A DNA stretch of 64,000 nt, from positions 124,001 to 188,000 of the forward strand of contig JAHBUL010000005.1 of NCBI GenBank assembly GCA_019638085.1. Reading direction: 5' to 3'. This document shows, in pieces, positions 30,222-39,164 of this stretch. Within the stretch, counting starts at the first letter, position 1, and every line of letters begins with the position of its first letter. The notes beneath the pieces are model-generated. The model was not told the DNA's origin and did not search any database. It saw only the letters and a program-made list of their open reading frames with translations. Source of the stretch: Flavobacteriales bacterium. Its GTDB lineage: Bacteria > Bacteroidota > Bacteroidia > Flavobacteriales_F > PHOS-HE28. The translations under genes were made by a program, and so were the position numbers.

Positions 30222-30412
30222 TTACCTCCAAGGCGCAAAGAGCACCAAGGGTGATTTACCGCCAAGACGCAGAGGGCGCCAAGAGTGGTCACGAGTCTGG
30301 ACGAATTCCTTAGCGCTCTTAGCGCCTTGGCGGTTGAACAAGAACGATGCTTCCACGCTGCTGCCCGCATTTCTTAGCGCTCTTAGCGTCTTGGCGGTTA
30401 ACCCCAAACGAT
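30222..30412. repeat. Interspersed CCAAG/CTTAGCG inverted repeats
   Basis: ACCGCCAAGACGCAGAGG and similar text (30220-30285) faces two copies of CTTAGCGCTCTTAGCG-C/T-CTTGGCGGTT (30311 and 30375). The arms can form long hairpins downstream of murB. This repeat type is common between genes in such genomes; no gene is present. Confidence 0.75.
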
Positions 30413-30428
30413 GCCTGCGGTCAACACT

Positions 30429-31445
30429 TTAAACGATATTCACCTCCCGCTCCAGTTCCACGCCGAACTTCTCCTTCACGCTTTCCAGCACGCGGGTCGA
30501 TAGGTCGTAGATCGCTTTGCCGGTGGAGCCGCCGTAGTTCACCAGCACCAGCGCTTGGTCCTTGTGAACACCGAGGTTCGCCTCCCGAAAGCCCTTCCAG
30601 CCCGCCTTTTCGATCAGCCAACCCGCTGCCAGCTTCACCTGCCCATCGCCTGCGGGGAAGGAGACCATGTCCGGGTATTCAGCCTTGATGCGATCCGCCA
30701 ATTCCGCACTTACCACGGGGTTCTTGAAGAAGCTGCCCGCATTGCCCAAGGCCAGGGGATCCGGAAGTTTGCTGCGCCGGATGCTGATCACCGCATCGCT
30801 CACATCCTGGATGGAAGGTTGCGTGATCCCGCGCTTCTCCAGCTCGTGCTTGATGCTGCCATAGTGCGTGTGTACCTGCGGGTGCTTGGCCAGTTTGAAG
30901 GCCACATTCAGGATGATGTACTGCCCCTTGCCTTCGCGCTTGAAGAAACTTTCCCGGTATCCGAACCGGCATTCCGCCGCGCTGAACCGCACGACCGCGC
31001 CATCGCTAAGCCGCAGCGCCTCCAAGTGGTCGAAGGCATCCTTGATCTCCACGCCGTACGCTCCGATGTTCTGCATGGGCGCTGCCCCCACCTTGCCGGG
31101 GATCAGTGAAAGGTTCTCGATACCGCCCCAGCCTTGGCCCACGCAGTACGTCACGAATTGATGCCATAGCTCTCCGGCGCCGGAACGCACGACCACGTGC
31201 TCGTCGGTTTCCTCCACCACCTCCATCCCGGTGATCTCGTTCAGCAAGATCACCCCGGGCCAATCGCGGGTGAGCAGGATGTTGCTTCCCCCGCCGAAGA
31301 CCATGTGCGGCAACCGCTTCAGTTCCGGGGCTTGTAGCAAGGCACGCAGTTCGTCCGCAGAACGGAAACGCGCCAGCCGCGCTGCGCGGGCAGCGACGTG
31401 GAAGGTGTTGAAGGGTTGAAGGTCCGCGTCGCGTTGAATGTCCAT
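30429..31445 (-). CDS. murB: UDP-N-acetylenolpyruvoylglucosamine reductase
   Basis: A 338-residue FAD enzyme that reduces UDP-GlcNAc-enolpyruvate to UDP-MurNAc in peptidoglycan synthesis. FAD-binding PCMH region at ~15-175 with GGGSNIL (60-66) and ENLSLIPG (~128); catalytic Ser in NAGSFFKNP (~245) and late Glu in REANLGVHKDQALVLVN (~300). It is of the longer type I-like form. Start at 31445 gives the usual MDIQRDADLQPFNTF beginning. It follows the HEPN pair on the same strand with a 95-bp gap. Confidence 0.95.
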   Translation of the reverse strand: MDIQRDADLQPFNTFHVAARAARLARFRSADELRALLQAPELKRLPHMVFGGGSNILLTRDWPGVILLNEITGMEVVEETDEHVVVRSGAGELWHQFVTYCVGQGWGGIENLSLIPGKVGAAPMQNIGAYGVEIKDAFDHLEALRLSDGAVVRFSAAECRFGYRESFFKREGKGQYIILNVAFKLAKHPQVHTHYGSIKHELEKRGITQPSIQDVSDAVISIRRSKLPDPLALGNAGSFFKNPVVSAELADRIKAEYPDMVSFPAGDGQVKLAAGWLIEKAGWKGFREANLGVHKDQALVLVNYGGSTGKAIYDLSTRVLESVKEKFGVELEREVNIV

Positions 31446-31540
31446 GGGATTCACACCTCGGAATGTAATGGTAGCCGTATGCCTTTTCTTATGCGAAGAG
31501 TTTGTTGGTATCGCGGAGTACAAAACCTCATGATCCTTGC

Positions 31541-31942
31541 TTACTTGACTTTCTTGGCAAGGCCGGATTTGATCTGCTGCAATTGCTGTCGCGCGATCGC
31601 AGCATCTTGTGGCTTCACCTTGTAGTTGCGGTATCGTGCATTGAAACAGGAGTCCTTCAACAGGCGGTAATGGGACGCAACATGTGGGAGATGTTGACGG
31701 ACAAGGTCAACGGTGGCCTCATGCTTGGTGTATCTTCCTCGGCTTGGCCCACGTGAAAACCGCTGTCCGAAATAGGTGTCAAAACTGGCGTAGGTCGTTC
31801 CTCCAGTCTTCAAGGGGAATAGCCGCTCATAGATACCATGCATCGAGGCATAGAATGCAGTGGTTACAACCCAGTCGGGAAAATCAGCGGACTTGTGCAG
31901 TAGGTCGCACGCGGCCTCGTTGTGAGCAGCGTGCCCTTTCAC
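31541..31942 (-). CDS. HEPN-like helical protein
   Basis: A 133-residue, all-helical protein (HNEAACDLLHKSADFPDWVVTTAFYASMHGIYERLF) resembling HEPN-domain proteins, with a C-terminal FNARYRNYKV motif in the usual place of the second conserved arginine region; a clear R-x4-6-H RNase motif is not seen. Its ATG overlaps the stop of the upstream gene by 4 bp, so they form a two-gene unit, as in toxin-antitoxin pairs. Toxin activity is an inference. Confidence 0.6.
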   Translation of the reverse strand: MKGHAAHNEAACDLLHKSADFPDWVVTTAFYASMHGIYERLFPLKTGGTTYASFDTYFGQRFSRGPSRGRYTKHEATVDLVRQHLPHVASHYRLLKDSCFNARYRNYKVKPQDAAIARQQLQQIKSGLAKKVK

Positions 31943-32436
31943 TTTGCTGCGGGCTTGAGCTTAAGGACATAACCGTCCGCAGCGATCGCTTTCGGATCCA
32001 GGTCCTCCCCGCCTGCCACAAATGAAAACCGGATACAATATTGATCGGTCTGTTCAGAGGCTTCCAAGGCATTCACTGCGTCATAGACCTTCAAGAGTTT
32101 TTTACTGCTGAATGCGTCCTCCGAGGTAATGACCAACACACTGAACTGATGCCAGGAATCGATCCGCAGCAATGCACCTTCCGCCGGAAGCCGTTGGGTC
32201 TTGAAGGCCTGCAACACTTTGTGAGTGTCCTTGGCGGCCTTGCCCATATTCTTGGTAAGCGCTTCAAGCAGGAGTTGACGCGTGGCCTCACCGCCGGCCC
32301 GGAGTCCGTCGGCCTTGCCAACTTCCATGCCTTTGAAATAGGCATCGATCACTTCATCGCCACTGAAATGATCCTTTTGTGGAACAGTCAGCTTCCATGG
32401 CTTCGATGACTGGGATGTTATTGTGGTGCTGGACAT
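31939..32436 (-). CDS. Partner protein of the HEPN-like gene
   Basis: A 165-residue protein with no recognised catalytic motif. The middle part (IDSWHQFSVLVITSEDAFSSKKLLKVYDAVNALE) followed by a beta strand-rich end (YCIRFSFVAGGEDLDPKAIAADGYVLKL) could be a degenerate nucleotidyltransferase-like fold, the usual partner of HEPN proteins, but the GSxAxG motif is absent. The ATGA overlap with the HEPN-like gene indicates coupled translation. Confidence 0.6.
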   Translation of the reverse strand: MSSTTITSQSSKPWKLTVPQKDHFSGDEVIDAYFKGMEVGKADGLRAGGEATRQLLLEALTKNMGKAAKDTHKVLQAFKTQRLPAEGALLRIDSWHQFSVLVITSEDAFSSKKLLKVYDAVNALEASEQTDQYCIRFSFVAGGEDLDPKAIAADGYVLKLKPAAK

Positions 32437-32514
32437 TGCGCTTCAAAGATAGCGGGATGAGAAGTTCCTTCGGGCAAGGACCGGTCGGGTACAAGTTTAC
32501 CGGAAGCTGCGCGT

Positions 32515-32522
32515 TTACTTTG
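32515..32522 (+). promoter_or_regulatory. Candidate -7 element of the glycosyltransferase genes
   Basis: TTACTTTG, one change from TAnnTTTG, ends 5 bp before the start codon at 32528, as in the M28 gene. Confidence 0.3.
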
Positions 32523-32527
32523 GCCGC

Positions 32528-33652
32528 ATGCCGCCACCCTTTCAACGCGCCATTGTCAGCGTGACCAATGATCTGGCCACGGACAACCGCGTGCGGCGCA
32601 CCTGCGATGTGCTGACGGACCTGGAGTACGAGGTGCTATTGGTGGGCCGGAAGCTCCCCGGAAGCCTGCCGCTGGACCGGCCCTATCGCACCAAGCGCAT
32701 GCGGTTGCTCTTCAACAAGGGGCCACTGTTCTATGCGGAGTACAACTTGCGCCTGTTCTTCCTGCTCCTCTTCAGCCGGGCCACGCTCTACTTCAGTAAC
32801 GACCTGGACACCCTGCTGCCGAACCACCTCGCGGCGCGGATCCGGGGAAAGAAGCTGGTGTACGACACGCACGAGTTCTATACGGAGGTACCGGAACTGG
32901 TGGACCGACCCAAGGTGCGGGCCGTTTGGCTGGCGATCGAGCGCAGGATCTTCCCCAAGCTGCCTACCGTGATCACCGTGAACGCGAGCATCGCAGCGGC
33001 CTATGCCGAGCGCTATGGCAACAGCGTTCATGTGGTGCGCAACATTCCTCCGGCACGCGACCTCGGACCGTTGCTTTCCCGCGAAGCGCTCGGCCTTCCG
33101 CTTGGGAAGCGCATCCTCGTGATGCAAGGGGCGGGGATCAACGTGCAGCGCGGTGCGGAGGAAGCGGTGCTGGCTATGCGCGAGCTGCCGGAATGTTTGC
33201 TGCTGATCATCGGCGGAGGAGACGCCTGGCCGGTACTGGAGAAGCTGGTACACCAACACGACCTGCAGGACCGTGTCCGACTACTGGGGAAGATGCCCTA
33301 CGAGCGCATGATGGCCTACACGCGCAACGCCGATCTGGGCCTGACCTTGGACAAGGACACCAATCTCAACTACCGCTTCAGCCTGCCCAACAAGCTCTTC
33401 GATTACCTGCACGCCGGTATTCCGGTGCTGGCCACGGACCTGCCCGAGGTGGCGGGCATTGTGCGCGAGTTCGATTGCGGGGTGGTGCTGGCCCGTGCCG
33501 AGCCGGGAACGATCGCCCGGGCCGTGCAGGAACTCATCATGGATCAGGACCGCTTCCGCGCCTTGCGCGAGAACGCTACATTCGCGGCCCGAAAGCTGGA
33601 CGGTGGCGCTGAAGCCGCGAAGCTTCGATCCATACTGGAGGGCCTTGGCTGA
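32528..33652 (+). CDS. Glycosyltransferase family 4-type protein
   Basis: A 374-residue GT-B enzyme. N-terminal acceptor domain with SVTNDLATDNRVRRTCDVLTDLGY-like start and YDTHEFYTEVPEL; C-terminal donor domain with QGAGINVQRGAEEAV, IGGGDAWPVL and the E-rich signature SLPNKLFDYLHAGIPVLATDLPEV. It would transfer a sugar from a nucleotide sugar during envelope glycan synthesis; the sugar is unknown. It overlaps the next glycosyltransferase by 8 bp. Confidence 0.88.
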   Translation: MPPPFQRAIVSVTNDLATDNRVRRTCDVLTDLEYEVLLVGRKLPGSLPLDRPYRTKRMRLLFNKGPLFYAEYNLRLFFLLLFSRATLYFSNDLDTLLPNHLAARIRGKKLVYDTHEFYTEVPELVDRPKVRAVWLAIERRIFPKLPTVITVNASIAAAYAERYGNSVHVVRNIPPARDLGPLLSREALGLPLGKRILVMQGAGINVQRGAEEAVLAMRELPECLLLIIGGGDAWPVLEKLVHQHDLQDRVRLLGKMPYERMMAYTRNADLGLTLDKDTNLNYRFSLPNKLFDYLHAGIPVLATDLPEVAGIVREFDCGVVLARAEPGTIARAVQELIMDQDRFRALRENATFAARKLDGGAEAAKLRSILEGLG

Positions 33653-34763
33653 AACCCATCTGCATATCGTCAGTTTTGATGTCCCGTGGCCGGCGGACTA
33701 CGGCGGGGTGATCGATGTGTACTACAAGGTGAAGGCCTTGGCAGCGGAAGGCGTCCGCATCCACCTGCACTGTTTTGAATACGGCCGTAGCCATGCGCCG
33801 CAGCTGGCCGAGCTCTGCGAAAGTGTCCACTACTACAAGCGCGATACGGGCAAGCACCAATTGCTCAACAGCCTGCCGTATGTGGTGCTCAGCCGGCGCA
33901 GTGAGCAGTTGATGGATAACCTCTGCAAGGACGAGCACCCGATCCTGTTCGAGGGGTTGCATTCCTGCTATCACCTCGGTGATCCACGGCTCCATGGCCG
34001 CAAGCGCATGGTGCGCACACACAACGTGGAGCACGATTACTACGCGGCGCTTGCCTTGGCGGAGCGCGGCACCTTCAAGCGGACCTACTTCGTCCAAGAA
34101 GCGCGGAAACTCCGGAAGTTCGAAACGGTGCTGAGCGAGGCCGATGTGATCCTGGCCATCTCACCGAACGACGAGCGCCACTTTGCGAGCCATTTCAGGA
34201 ATGTGCAACATATCCCTGCATTCCACCCCAGCGCCAAGGTCGACGTACCGGCCGGTCTGGGTGATTTCTGCTTGTACCACGGAGCGTTGAGCGTTCCGGA
34301 GAACGACAAGGCCGCACTTTATCTGGTGAATGAAGTGTTCCGCGGGCTTCCCATCCCGCTGGTGATCGCCGGGCGCGGTGCCAGCCCCGAACTACGCGCT
34401 GCCGTGGGACGGGCCAACAATGTGAAGCTGCGCCAGAACATCCCCACGGACGAGATCACCGCGCTGGTACGGGCCGCCCAGGTGAACGTGCTCCCGACCT
34501 TCCAAGCCACCGGGATCAAGCTCAAACTGCTGCTCTGCCTTTTCATCGGACGCCACGTGGTGTGCAATACGCCCATGGTGCAGGACACCGGGCTGGAAGA
34601 GCTGTGCAGGGTACACGATGATCCCGGGACCATGCGCCTCAGCATCCAGGCCTGTATGGCCCAAACCGCTGATGGGGCTTCGTTGGAAAATCGCGTGCGC
34701 GTGCTGGAGCAACGCTTCTGCAACAAAAGGAACGCGCAGGCGATCGTTGAGTTACTGGCCTGA
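33645..34763 (+). CDS. Glycosyltransferase, GT-B type
   Basis: A 372-residue protein beginning at a TTG codon inside the end of the preceding gene (LAETHLHIVSFDVPWPADYGGVIDVYYKVKALAAEG is the typical first Rossmann unit). Later motifs are GLHSCYHLGDPRL, RTHNVEHDYY, YHGALSVPEN, VIAGRGASPEL and a degenerate donor site with QATGIKLKLLLCLFIGRHVV. It pairs with the upstream enzyme in one transcription unit. No ATG is available near the homologous beginning, so the TTG is well supported. Confidence 0.85.
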   Translation: MAETHLHIVSFDVPWPADYGGVIDVYYKVKALAAEGVRIHLHCFEYGRSHAPQLAELCESVHYYKRDTGKHQLLNSLPYVVLSRRSEQLMDNLCKDEHPILFEGLHSCYHLGDPRLHGRKRMVRTHNVEHDYYAALALAERGTFKRTYFVQEARKLRKFETVLSEADVILAISPNDERHFASHFRNVQHIPAFHPSAKVDVPAGLGDFCLYHGALSVPENDKAALYLVNEVFRGLPIPLVIAGRGASPELRAAVGRANNVKLRQNIPTDEITALVRAAQVNVLPTFQATGIKLKLLLCLFIGRHVVCNTPMVQDTGLEELCRVHDDPGTMRLSIQACMAQTADGASLENRVRVLEQRFCNKRNAQAIVELLA

Positions 34764-35189
34764 GGCTTGGTCTGGTTGTCAGTTGTCAGCTGTCAGTTGT
34801 CAGGCCGGACTTGCAGACTACGCGGCTACCTTGCTCAAGCCGACCGCTACCTGAGATGTCAAAGGCCAATGCGAACTCCCGTCGGCGAAAGGCATTCCAT
34901 CATCTGATCATCTGATCACTGTTGTCCGGGGAAAGACCAAGGTGCTGCCGGATCATGCCGTCAACACTGTAGAAATTGAAGTTCAACGAAATGGGACCTT
35001 GCTTTTTTGAATACACAAGATCGCGTTCGAGTGGGATGCCGGGTCAAGCTCGGCATGACAGCTTTTCTGGAGCGATCTGTTCGGATCCCTCTTTGTCACC
35101 CCGGCCCCCGAGCCGGGGGCACGAACGCCAGCGTCGTCAAATTATCCCGGACACCAGCGATCATCTGATTTTCTGATCTTCTGATCGAC
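34764..35189. repeat. Intergenic region packed with repeat elements
   Basis: No gene. It holds GTTGTCAG repeats (34774-34803), two runs of ATCTGATC-type repeats (34900-34920, 35158-35188), and the hairpin ATGCCGGGTCAAGCTCGGCAT (35036-35056), a REP-type palindrome known from many genomes. A further GGCCCCCGAGCCGGGGGC hairpin is at ~35103. Confidence 0.7.
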
Positions 35190-35882
35190 CTACACCGCTG
35201 GCGCAGCGCTCACCTCCAGCAACCTCCCCTCTTCGCAACGCACCACCCGTGCGTTCACCTTCTCCATGTGGGTGTAGTCGTGCGTGGCCATGATCACGCA
35301 GCGGCCACCATGGCTGATGGTGTAGAGCAGCTCCACGATCTCCGCCGTGGTGTCGGGGTCCAGGTTGCCGGTGGGCTCGTCGGCCAGCACCAGATCGGGG
35401 TCGTTCACCAAGGCACGGGCAATGCTGACGCGCTGTTGCTCGCCGCCGCTGAGCTCGTGCGGCATCTTGTACCCCTTGTTGCCAAGGCCCACTTTCTCCA
35501 GCACTTCCTGCACCTTGCCGTCCATGGCCTTTTTGTCCTTCCAGCCGGTGCTGCGCATCACGAAGGTGAGGTTCTCGTTCACCGTTCGGTCGCCGAGCAA
35601 TTGGAAGTCCTGGAAGACGATGCCGATCTTCCGGCGCAGGTAGGGCACTTGCTTCCGCTTCAGCTTCCGCAGGTCGAAGCCGGCTACATGACCTTCCCCC
35701 TCTTGGAAGGGCAGGTCGCCGTAAAGGGTCCGCATCAAGCTGCTTTTGCCACTGCCGGTGCGGCCCACCAAGTAGATGAACTCGCCGGCATGTACCGTCA
35801 GGTCCACATGGTTCAACACCAGGTTCTCGCGCTGGAAGATGCGCGCGTCATGCAATTCGATGATCGGGGAAACGTGCTCCAT
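35190..35882 (-). CDS. ftsE: FtsE-like ABC transporter ATP-binding protein
   Basis: A 230-residue ATPase: Walker A GRTGSGKSS (~40-48), Q-loop FQDFQLLGDRTV (~93-104), signature LSGGEQQR (~143-150), Walker B LVLADEPTGNLD (~163-174) and switch His in ATHD (~196). The FQDFQLL and DRTVNENL text is typical of FtsE, which works with FtsX at the division site to control peptidoglycan hydrolases. No ftsX is adjacent, as is usual in Bacteroidota. Start at 35882 fits the family; an upstream frame adds 27 poor residues. Confidence 0.88.
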   Translation of the reverse strand: MEHVSPIIELHDARIFQRENLVLNHVDLTVHAGEFIYLVGRTGSGKSSLMRTLYGDLPFQEGEGHVAGFDLRKLKRKQVPYLRRKIGIVFQDFQLLGDRTVNENLTFVMRSTGWKDKKAMDGKVQEVLEKVGLGNKGYKMPHELSGGEQQRVSIARALVNDPDLVLADEPTGNLDPDTTAEIVELLYTISHGGRCVIMATHDYTHMEKVNARVVRCEEGRLLEVSAAPAV

Positions 35883-36074
35883 GGGCTGTGGTTCTGTCCC
35901 GGCAGGATCGGGCTGTTGTGGAAGGTTGGCCCAAAGGAAGAAAATTCCGGGCCGCATTCCCACGTTACCCTGTTCGATGCATCAACAACGCACCGGTGAA
36001 GGTGAACACGCCAGCGTGGATAATTCCACCTCAACGCACCGGTCCGTATGCCCAACCCCCGGACCTTTGCACCG

Positions 36075-39000
36075 ATGATGAAGACCTTTCCTCGTCCCCA
36101 CCTGCTGCGCATGGTGCTGCCGCTGGCGTTAGTGGCTTTCGGCCTGGTGGCCGTGGCCCAACGCCCTGCACACTACGAGCAGCCCGGGGCACCCTTGGCC
36201 AATGCCATGGAGCTCTTCGATAAGGCCAAGTACGGCGCGGCCCTGTACGAGTTCGACCGCATCGCGGAGCAGACCCGCGACCCACAGGCCGACCTGCGGA
36301 TCGAGGCCGAGTTCTGGGGCGCGCTCAGTTCCGTCCGCCTTTTCCATGGCGATGCCGCCAATCGCCTCTTGGCGTTCATCAACGCCCATCCGGAGAATTT
36401 CCACGTGGGTGCTATCCAAGTGGAGCTGTTCCGCCACTACTTCAATGGAAGGCGCTGGCAGGATGCATTGGCGTGGGCTGGTAAGGTTGACGAAACGGCA
36501 CTTGGCGAGAATGAGCGTACGGAGTTCATCTTCAAGAAAGGATACGCCCTCTTCATGGATGGCCAAATGGACAAGGCCCAAGTGGAATTTGCCAAGGTGA
36601 AGTCCGGTACAGGCATCTACTCCGCGCCCGCCACCTACTACACCGCGCACATCAACTACACCAAGCGCAACTATGCCGCAGCGCTGGAGGATTTCGATAA
36701 GCTGAAGGAAGATCCCAACTTCGGACGGGTAGTGCCTTACTACATCGCCCAGATCAAATTCCTGCAAGGGCATTATGAGGCGCTGTTGGAATACGCGCAG
36801 CCCTTGCTCGCCGATCCGGAAGGAGCGAAGCGCACCGGGGACATCAACAGGTTGGCGGGGGAGGCCTACTACCGCACGGGTCAATACAAGGAGGCCCTGC
36901 CGTACATCGAGAAAAGCCTGCAGCGCACCGGGGTGGAGCGCGGCGACCGCTACATCGCGGGCTACACCTTCTACAAGAACGAGCAGTACCAGAAAGCGAT
37001 CACGCAGTTCACGCAGGTGATCAACAACAACGCCGACAGCCTCGCCCAGCTTTCCGCCTACCACATGGCCGACTGCTACCTGAAGCTGGACCAGAAGAAC
37101 TACGCACGCAACGCATTCAAGAAGGCCTATGACCTGGGCAACGACCCCAAGGTGACCGAGGATGCCCTGTTCAACTATGCCAAGCTGGCCTACGAGCTTT
37201 CCTTCGACCCGTACAATGAGGCCATCATCGCCTTGCGCGATTACATGGCCAAGTATCCGGGCTCGATCCGGCACGATGAGGCGCAGGAGTTCCTGCTGGA
37301 CGTGTACCTGAAGACCAGGAACTACGAGGCCGCTCTCGGGGCATTGGATGCGATCAAGAACAAGGACCTGCGGCTGAAGGAAGCCTACCAGAAGCTGGCC
37401 TTCGACCGGGGCGTGGAGCTCTACGAAGGCCGCAAATTCTCCGATGCGCGCAGCTTCTTCAACAAGGCGCTCACCTATCCCGTGGATCCCAAGGTGACCG
37501 TGCAGGCGCATTACTGGGCCGGGGAGTCCGGCTATGCCATGGGCGATTATGATGGGGCCTTGGCGAAGTACGATGATGTGCGCAACACCGGCGGCGCGTA
37601 TGCCACGGCGCTCTTCGAGCAAGCGGGCTACAGCATGGGCTACGCCTTCTTCAAGAAGAAGCAGTACGGTGAGGCCGCCATCGCCTTCCGCCGCGCCATC
37701 GACAATACCGACCTGCCCAAGGCCCAACGCAACGATGCCATGATCCGCACGGGCGATTGCTACTATGTGACCAAGGACAACGCCACCGCGATCACGTGGT
37801 ACGACAAGGCGATCAACAACGGGGCGACCGCCCGCGACTATGCCCAGTACCAGAAAGGCGTGTGCCAAGGGCTGGAGAAGAAGTACGACCAGAAGATCGC
37901 CACGCTGAAGCAATTGCTGCGCGACAAGCCCAACAGCCAGTACGCCGCCGATGCCAAGTTCCAGCTGGGGGAAACCTACCTCGGTTTGGAGAAGGACCCT
38001 GAGGCACTGGAGTTCTACCAGCAGGTGGTGACGCAGCATCCCAACTCACCGCACGTGCGCCAAAGCATGTTGCAGAGCGCCCTCATCGACAAGCGGCAAG
38101 GGCGCACGACCAAGGCGCTGGATGGCTTCAAGGCCGTGGTGGCGAAATACCCTACGATGGACGGATCGCGCGATGCCTTGGCCGGGATCGAAAGCATCTA
38201 TTCGCAGCAAGGGAACGTGGCCGCATACGAGGACTACGTGAAGTCGCTCTCCTTCGTGGATGCCGCCTCACTGGACCTGGATGAGAAATACTTCCGCAGT
38301 GCCGAACAGCTCTATTTCGCCGAGAAGTGCGATCAGGCCGTGGGTGCGTTCCGGGATTACCTCTCCAAGTATCCCCGAGGCGCTTACGCCGTGAACGCGG
38401 AGTTCTATGCTGCGGATTGCCTCTATCGCTCCAAGAAGCAGGCGGAGTCCTTGCCCGGCTTTGAGAAAGTGATCGCCGCAGGCGAAGGGCAATTCCTGGA
38501 ACCCTCCTTGGCCGCCGCGAGCCAGATCCTCTTCCAGGACGAGCGCTGGGCCGCCGCGCTGGACTACTTCACCCAATTGGCGCAGACCGCAGCGCTCCCC
38601 GTGAACGTGCTGGCAGGCGAAGTGGGCCGGATGCGCTGCCTCACCGAGCTGCAACGTACGGCCGAAGCTGCTGAAGCCGCGAAGAAGGTGATCGCCAACG
38701 AGGACTCCAATGCGGACCTGAAGGCGGAAGCCGGACTGGCCGTGGGCTTGGGCGCGATCAACGACAATGACCTGGATGCCGCCTACACCCGCTTCAAGGG
38801 CATCGCCGCTGCCTCCAACAATGCTTTCGGTGCAGAGGCCGCCTACCAGATGGCCTATGTGCGCTACCTCCAAAAGCGGTACAAGGACGCGGAGAAGGAA
38901 GTGTTCAGCCTGGTAAAGAAGTTCCCCAGCTACGACCACTGGAAAGCCAAGGCGTTCATCCTGCTCGGGGATATCTATGTGGGGCTGGACGACCTGTTCC

Positions 39001-39164
39001 AGGCCAGGGCCACCCTGCAAAGCGTGGTCGATCATTGTGCCGAACCGGACCTTGTTGAACAAGCCGCACGACGATTGGCCAATATCACCGAGGCCGCAGA
39101 GCCGACGGGGACCGGGACCGCCCCGGATGATGAGAACACCATTCCCATGCCCGGCAACCAATGA
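36075..39164 (+). CDS. Long tetratricopeptide-repeat protein, exported
   Basis: A 1029-residue protein with a signal peptide (LPLALVAFGLVAVAQ) and TPR-like helical repeats along almost its whole length (for example GAALYEFDRIAEQ, GQYKEALPYIEKSL, QYGEAAIAFRRAI, DYDGALAKYDDV, GAYAVNAEFYAADCLY). Proteins of this kind in Bacteroidota act as periplasmic or outer-membrane scaffolds. Its stop overlaps the start of an outer-membrane barrel gene (ATGA), a conserved-looking pair. Start ATG at 36075 or 36078. A TTTG box (GACCTTTG) lies 5 bp upstream. Confidence 0.85.
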   Translation: MMKTFPRPHLLRMVLPLALVAFGLVAVAQRPAHYEQPGAPLANAMELFDKAKYGAALYEFDRIAEQTRDPQADLRIEAEFWGALSSVRLFHGDAANRLLAFINAHPENFHVGAIQVELFRHYFNGRRWQDALAWAGKVDETALGENERTEFIFKKGYALFMDGQMDKAQVEFAKVKSGTGIYSAPATYYTAHINYTKRNYAAALEDFDKLKEDPNFGRVVPYYIAQIKFLQGHYEALLEYAQPLLADPEGAKRTGDINRLAGEAYYRTGQYKEALPYIEKSLQRTGVERGDRYIAGYTFYKNEQYQKAITQFTQVINNNADSLAQLSAYHMADCYLKLDQKNYARNAFKKAYDLGNDPKVTEDALFNYAKLAYELSFDPYNEAIIALRDYMAKYPGSIRHDEAQEFLLDVYLKTRNYEAALGALDAIKNKDLRLKEAYQKLAFDRGVELYEGRKFSDARSFFNKALTYPVDPKVTVQAHYWAGESGYAMGDYDGALAKYDDVRNTGGAYATALFEQAGYSMGYAFFKKKQYGEAAIAFRRAIDNTDLPKAQRNDAMIRTGDCYYVTKDNATAITWYDKAINNGATARDYAQYQKGVCQGLEKKYDQKIATLKQLLRDKPNSQYAADAKFQLGETYLGLEKDPEALEFYQQVVTQHPNSPHVRQSMLQSALIDKRQGRTTKALDGFKAVVAKYPTMDGSRDALAGIESIYSQQGNVAAYEDYVKSLSFVDAASLDLDEKYFRSAEQLYFAEKCDQAVGAFRDYLSKYPRGAYAVNAEFYAADCLYRSKKQAESLPGFEKVIAAGEGQFLEPSLAAASQILFQDERWAAALDYFTQLAQTAALPVNVLAGEVGRMRCLTELQRTAEAAEAAKKVIANEDSNADLKAEAGLAVGLGAINDNDLDAAYTRFKGIAAASNNAFGAEAAYQMAYVRYLQKRYKDAEKEVFSLVKKFPSYDHWKAKAFILLGDIYVGLDDLFQARATLQSVVDHCAEPDLVEQAARRLANITEAAEPTGTGTAPDDENTIPMPGNQ

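Noticed and set aside
35036..35056. Transcription terminator for the glycosyltransferase pair
   Set aside because: The hairpin has no T-run and matches a widespread REP-type palindrome, so it is listed as a repeat.
36129..38039. Long minus-strand frame opposite the TPR gene
   Set aside because: Antisense shadow caused by third-position GC bias; no domain or start context.
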